From assembly GCA_031279895.1 (NCBI GenBank), contig JAITHR010000051.1, forward strand, positions 1 to 5,647: DNA of 5,647 bases, read 5' to 3'. The position numbers and the translations under genes are program-made. The first letter of the stretch is position 1; each line of letters opens with the position of its first letter. Of this stretch, positions 3,800 to 5,647 are shown one piece after another. This stretch comes from Spirochaetaceae bacterium. Its GTDB lineage: Bacteria; Spirochaetota; Spirochaetia; Treponematales; Breznakiellaceae. A model generated the notes under the pieces. That model was not told the origin of the DNA and did no database searches. It saw nothing but the letters and a program-made list of their open reading frames with translations.

Positions 3800-5200
3800 A
3801 TGAGTGAATTAACCGATTACCAAAACGACCTGTCGCAAGCCGTAAGCGCCCGGCAGCGTTGGCTTGAAAAGGCCGAAGTGGTCAAACTCAAAGACAAACT
3901 CCGGGCTTTTCAGACCGCGTACAACTCCTTGTACTCGCTCTTTTTGAGAAAGGGTCTTATAAAAGAAGACCCGTATAAAGGCGACGCCAAAGCCGGAGAA
4001 ATGCGTATTCCCGACGGCTCTCCGTTTTCCGAAACCGACAGCGGGGAGCAGGTAAGTATAAGACTTTCAAACTTTGACACCCAGCTTGATTTCCTGGTCA
4101 ACTTTTATAATTTCAACGTGGATTTCCTCTCGCTCGACCGGATTAAACTCATCGTGAGCCTTGTCAGGTATATTGACTGGCTTCATCTGGCAACCAATTC
4201 CGAATCCCCCATGACCATGGCGGTCAGCTCCCTCATAACCCGCGTGCGCGGCGGCGGGAGCGATCCGGTGGCGACCAACGTGCTTAACGGGGTGCTGGTG
4301 ACCCTGACCAAACTGACTACCGCCATTATGGGGGACCTCAAGGTGTTCACCGATTTCAATCGGGAAGCGTATAAACTGGAACTGCGTAACGCCATGGGCG
4401 GGAATATACCGCCGAACAAAACCCCGTCCGTGGCGGACATAAAGAGGGCGTTCGCCGCGGCACACGCGGGGAAGCATTTTTACGCGGAGCTGGCGGAGGA
4501 AATCCTTAAAGAGGATTATACCCCCGAAGGGCCGGCGCTGCGGGAAAAGATACTCAAGTCATTGGGCCTTGCCAAAGACGACGCGAAGCCCGCGAAGCCG
4601 GAGGTTTCGCTTAAGCCGCTCCTCATTGAGGGTATTCAGGCCATCGGGTCCGTAGCCGCCACGCTGACCCAGATCGGCGAGAAGTTCGACGAAAACGAGA
4701 CGATCTTTGAGAACCAGAAGGTCAGCTTCTGGGACAAGGTTAAGCGGGTGGTTGACCAGATGCTGAACAAAGAGCCGGACCCGATTATCTACGAGGTGGA
4801 ATACGCCGCAGCCGAGGGAAACCAGCGGGCGCCCGCAAAAGAGCGGGTCAATTTCAACCGCCTGCGGGAGGACATGGAGCGGAAAGCCAGGAACCTCGCT
4901 ATTGCCGGCGCGAGGGGAAACCTGCCCAAGCTTGAGGCCATGCCCGAAGAGCAGCTCAGTACCTTTCTTGAGCGGGCCATTAAGGAAATCCGAATCCTCC
5001 ATCGGGTTTTGGGCGGGCTGGATGATTTTTTCAAAAACAACGTGGCCAAAGACGACCGGAGCAAGGTAAAGGGGATAAAGCCGGAGCTTGCGACCATTAA
5101 AAACGCTTTTCTCAAGGCAAACGAGAAGTTCCTTGAATACTCCACCGCAAAAGAGGAAGAAGCCCAGTTCAAACGCCTGGGCATTGACTCCGTAGACTAA
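3800..5200 (+). CDS. Unrecognised 466-aa helical protein
   Basis: I do not recognise this family. The product is acidic/basic mixed, without a signal peptide or clear membrane segment, and probably cytoplasmic and mostly helical. Residues 1-50 look coiled-coil-like. Residues 90-135 are aromatic-rich (LDFLVNFYNFNVDFL, LIVSLVRYIDWLHL), and 136-180 hold a Gly-rich turn (RGGGSDP) followed by an apolar helix (VLNGVLVTLTKLTTAI). A charged linker lies at 255-270 (KDDAKPAKPE), and 350-466 is a Lys/Glu-rich helical tail. The ATG at 3800 is the first after an in-frame TGA at 3773, but it lacks a good ribosome site. Codon use matches the 492-aa gene. It follows that gene after a terminator-like hairpin and ends at a GC-rich hairpin. 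Partnership with the lectin-fold protein is only positional. Confidence 0.9.
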   Translation: MSELTDYQNDLSQAVSARQRWLEKAEVVKLKDKLRAFQTAYNSLYSLFLRKGLIKEDPYKGDAKAGEMRIPDGSPFSETDSGEQVSIRLSNFDTQLDFLVNFYNFNVDFLSLDRIKLIVSLVRYIDWLHLATNSESPMTMAVSSLITRVRGGGSDPVATNVLNGVLVTLTKLTTAIMGDLKVFTDFNREAYKLELRNAMGGNIPPNKTPSVADIKRAFAAAHAGKHFYAELAEEILKEDYTPEGPALREKILKSLGLAKDDAKPAKPEVSLKPLLIEGIQAIGSVAATLTQIGEKFDENETIFENQKVSFWDKVKRVVDQMLNKEPDPIIYEVEYAAAEGNQRAPAKERVNFNRLREDMERKARNLAIAGARGNLPKLEAMPEEQLSTFLERAIKEIRILHRVLGGLDDFFKNNVAKDDRSKVKGIKPELATIKNAFLKANEKFLEYSTAKEEEAQFKRLGIDSVD

Positions 5201-5222
5201 CCCGCCGGCGGCGGGTGGCACA
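5201..5222 (+). repeat. Right arm of the 22-bp inverted repeat; hairpin at the stop codon
   Basis: CCCGCCGGCGGCGGG, then T-GGCACA, begins on the base after TAA 5198-5200. With flanking bases the stem is ACCCGCC/GGCGGGT with a GGC loop. Without a U-tract it is not a standard terminator, but it could protect the mRNA end. It is the inverted counterpart of 1961-1982. Confidence 0.6.
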
Positions 5223-5223
5223 A

Positions 5224-5234
5224 AGCCTCCGGCT
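5224..5234 (-). repeat. GGA-loop mini-hairpin, copy 3 (opposite strand)
   Basis: On the minus strand this reads AGCCGGAGGCT, a 4-base stem with a GGA loop. It is the reverse-oriented member of the family at 1725, 1870, 5362 and 5463. Confidence 0.4.
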
Positions 5235-5258
5235 CGTACTCCTAAGCAATCAACGCCC

Positions 5259-5287
5259 GCTTAGGGCGCGGCGCCGGAAGCTTTTTT
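5259..5287 (+). terminator. Terminator-like hairpin after the 466-aa gene
   Basis: GCTT (5259-5262) pairs with AAGC (5278-5281), and GGCG (5265-5268) with CGCC (5272-5275) around a CGG loop. A 2-base internal bulge separates the stems, and six T follow (5282-5287). It lies about 60 bases after the stop codon and is a plausible rho-independent terminator. Confidence 0.5.
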
Positions 5288-5349
5288 ACCTAAGCGTCCT
5301 GATACCGCGGCTCAAAGCGGAAAGCGTCTGCTTAGAGCCGCGGCGCCGG

Positions 5350-5390
5350 AAGCTTATGGAACAGCCGGAGGCTGCGCGGGAAGCTTTTTT
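5350..5390 (+). terminator. Second terminator-like hairpin in the repeat array
   Basis: AAGCTT at 5350-5355 can pair with AAGCTT at 5381-5386, enclosing the CAGCC-GGA-GGCTG mini-hairpin. A T-run extends to 5390. It recurs in the same place in the repeat unit as the hairpin at 5259-5287, giving a tandem pair. Confidence 0.4.
5362..5374 (+). repeat. GGA-loop mini-hairpin, copy 4
   Basis: CAGCCGGAGGCTG is identical to 1870-1882, with matching flanks (GAA before, CGCG after). It is a perfect 5-base stem with a GGA loop. Confidence 0.5.
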
Positions 5391-5462
5391 ACCTAAGCGT
5401 CCTGATACCGCGGCAAAGCGGAAAGCGTCTGCTTAGAGCCGCGGCGCAAGACGCTTATGAAA

Positions 5463-5475
5463 CCGTCGGAGACGG
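5463..5475 (+). repeat. GGA-loop mini-hairpin, copy 5
   Basis: CCGTCGGAGACGG is a perfect 5-base stem with a GGA loop. Its stem differs from copies 2 and 4 at paired positions, so pairing is kept. CGGAGACGG repeats again directly downstream at about 5476-5484 in degenerate form. Confidence 0.45.
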
Positions 5476-5531
5476 CGGAGACGGGGCGGTAGACCTTTGG
5501 ATAAAAGATGGGGTAGCATAAGAGGAGGCTG

Positions 5532-5562
5532 AAAAACCGGCGCCCTGGGGCCGGGGGTTTTC
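5532..5562. terminator. Possible bidirectional terminator before the last gene
   Basis: AAAACC (5533-5538) pairs with GGTTTT (5556-5561), with an imperfect GC-rich interior. The A-run on one side and T-run on the other make it usable on both strands. It lies 40 bases before the next start codon. The inner pairing is irregular, so confidence is modest. Confidence 0.35.
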
Positions 5563-5601
5563 GGCGGACACGATCATTCAAATTAAGTAAGGTGAGTAGG
5601 T

Positions 5602-5647
5602 ATGAAAAAACACGGGGCTTTTCTTTTCAAAACAGGTTTCCCGTACC
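5602..5647 (+). CDS. Start of a downstream gene (partial)
   Basis: ATG 5602 follows AAGGTGA (5589-5595) by 6 bases, a good ribosome site. The visible product is MKKHGAFLFKTGFPY and runs off the window. Fifteen residues do not allow identification. The N-terminus is not a clear signal peptide. It is separated from the repeat array by the hairpin at 5532-5562, so it probably has its own transcript. Confidence 0.6.
   Translation, partial: MKKHGAFLFKTGFPY

Larger units (their letters stand above)
5253..5459 (+). repeat. 103-bp tandem repeat array (about 2.3 copies)
   Basis: Full copies lie at about 5276-5358 and 5379-5459, both opening GGAAGCTTTTTTACC. A partial earlier copy of the end of the unit is at 5253-5280. 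Each full copy holds an inverted repeat: CCGCGGCTC/GAGCCGCGG (5305-5313 with 5335-5343, 9 bp). In copy 2 a 2-base deletion shortens it to CCGCGGC/GCCGCGG (5408-5414 with 5438-5444). The frame open from GTG 5215 through the array is repeat-derived and probably not a gene. Confidence 0.7.

Noticed and set aside
4559..5221. 220-aa minus-strand frame opposite the 466-aa gene
   Set aside because: The plus frame has better start and stop context and coherent helical protein composition. The minus frame is probably its antisense shadow.
5215..5436. 73-aa frame from GTG 5215
   Set aside because: It is built from the tandem repeat units and crosses two terminator-like hairpins.

Overview
The window looks like an accessory stretch of a spirochaete chromosome, most likely from a termite-gut Treponema lineage. 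That assignment is inference. It rests on the moderate-to-high GC coding style, the Treponema-style FGE/C-type-lectin protein at 2179-3657 with a long N-terminal extension, and the many short GC-rich intergenic repeats. No rRNA, tRNA, CRISPR array or transposase was seen.

Layout. (1) 1-536, plus strand: the last codons of an unseen gene, then two genes in different frames of the same DNA. One is a 112-aa lipoprotein (56-394). The other is a 158-aa protein with a signal peptide, a coiled coil and a C-terminal membrane segment (60-536). The pair resembles a phage spanin (Rz/Rz1-type) cassette and suggests a prophage or prophage remnant to the left. (2) 537-1522, minus strand, AT-rich: a small operon read leftwards from a promoter near 1445. 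Its first gene has a HicB-like N-terminal part. One extra base near 1084 and an in-frame TAA at 920-922 split a reading frame that would otherwise be 175 codons. The second gene overlaps it by ATGA and carries an in-frame TAG at 768-770. Both look like decaying genes. (3) 1523-2178: no convincing gene; 21-bp tandem units, a 10-bp-stem hairpin, a ~104-bp direct repeat, small GGA-loop hairpins and one arm of an inverted repeat. (4) 2179-3657: a 492-aa protein with a helical/TPR-like N-terminal half, a hexapeptide repeat linker and a C-terminal FGE/C-type-lectin domain. It lacks the FGE active-site cysteines, and its C-terminal end has the form of a diversity-generating-retroelement (DGR) variable region. 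(5) 3658-3799: a terminator-like hairpin and a candidate promoter that would give an almost leaderless mRNA. (6) 3800-5200: a 466-aa, cytoplasmic-looking, mostly helical protein that I do not recognise. (7) 5201-5601: the other inverted-repeat arm, then a 103-bp tandem repeat array holding terminator-like structures. (8) 5602-5647: the start of a further gene.

How the parts may work together: the first pair would act in phage-type lysis. The 492-aa protein may be a ligand-binding variable protein, with the unknown 466-aa protein as its genomic partner. The two sit between inverted copies of a 22-bp repeat. No reverse transcriptase or template repeat lies in this window, so the DGR reading is a hypothesis to be tested in the rest of the genome.
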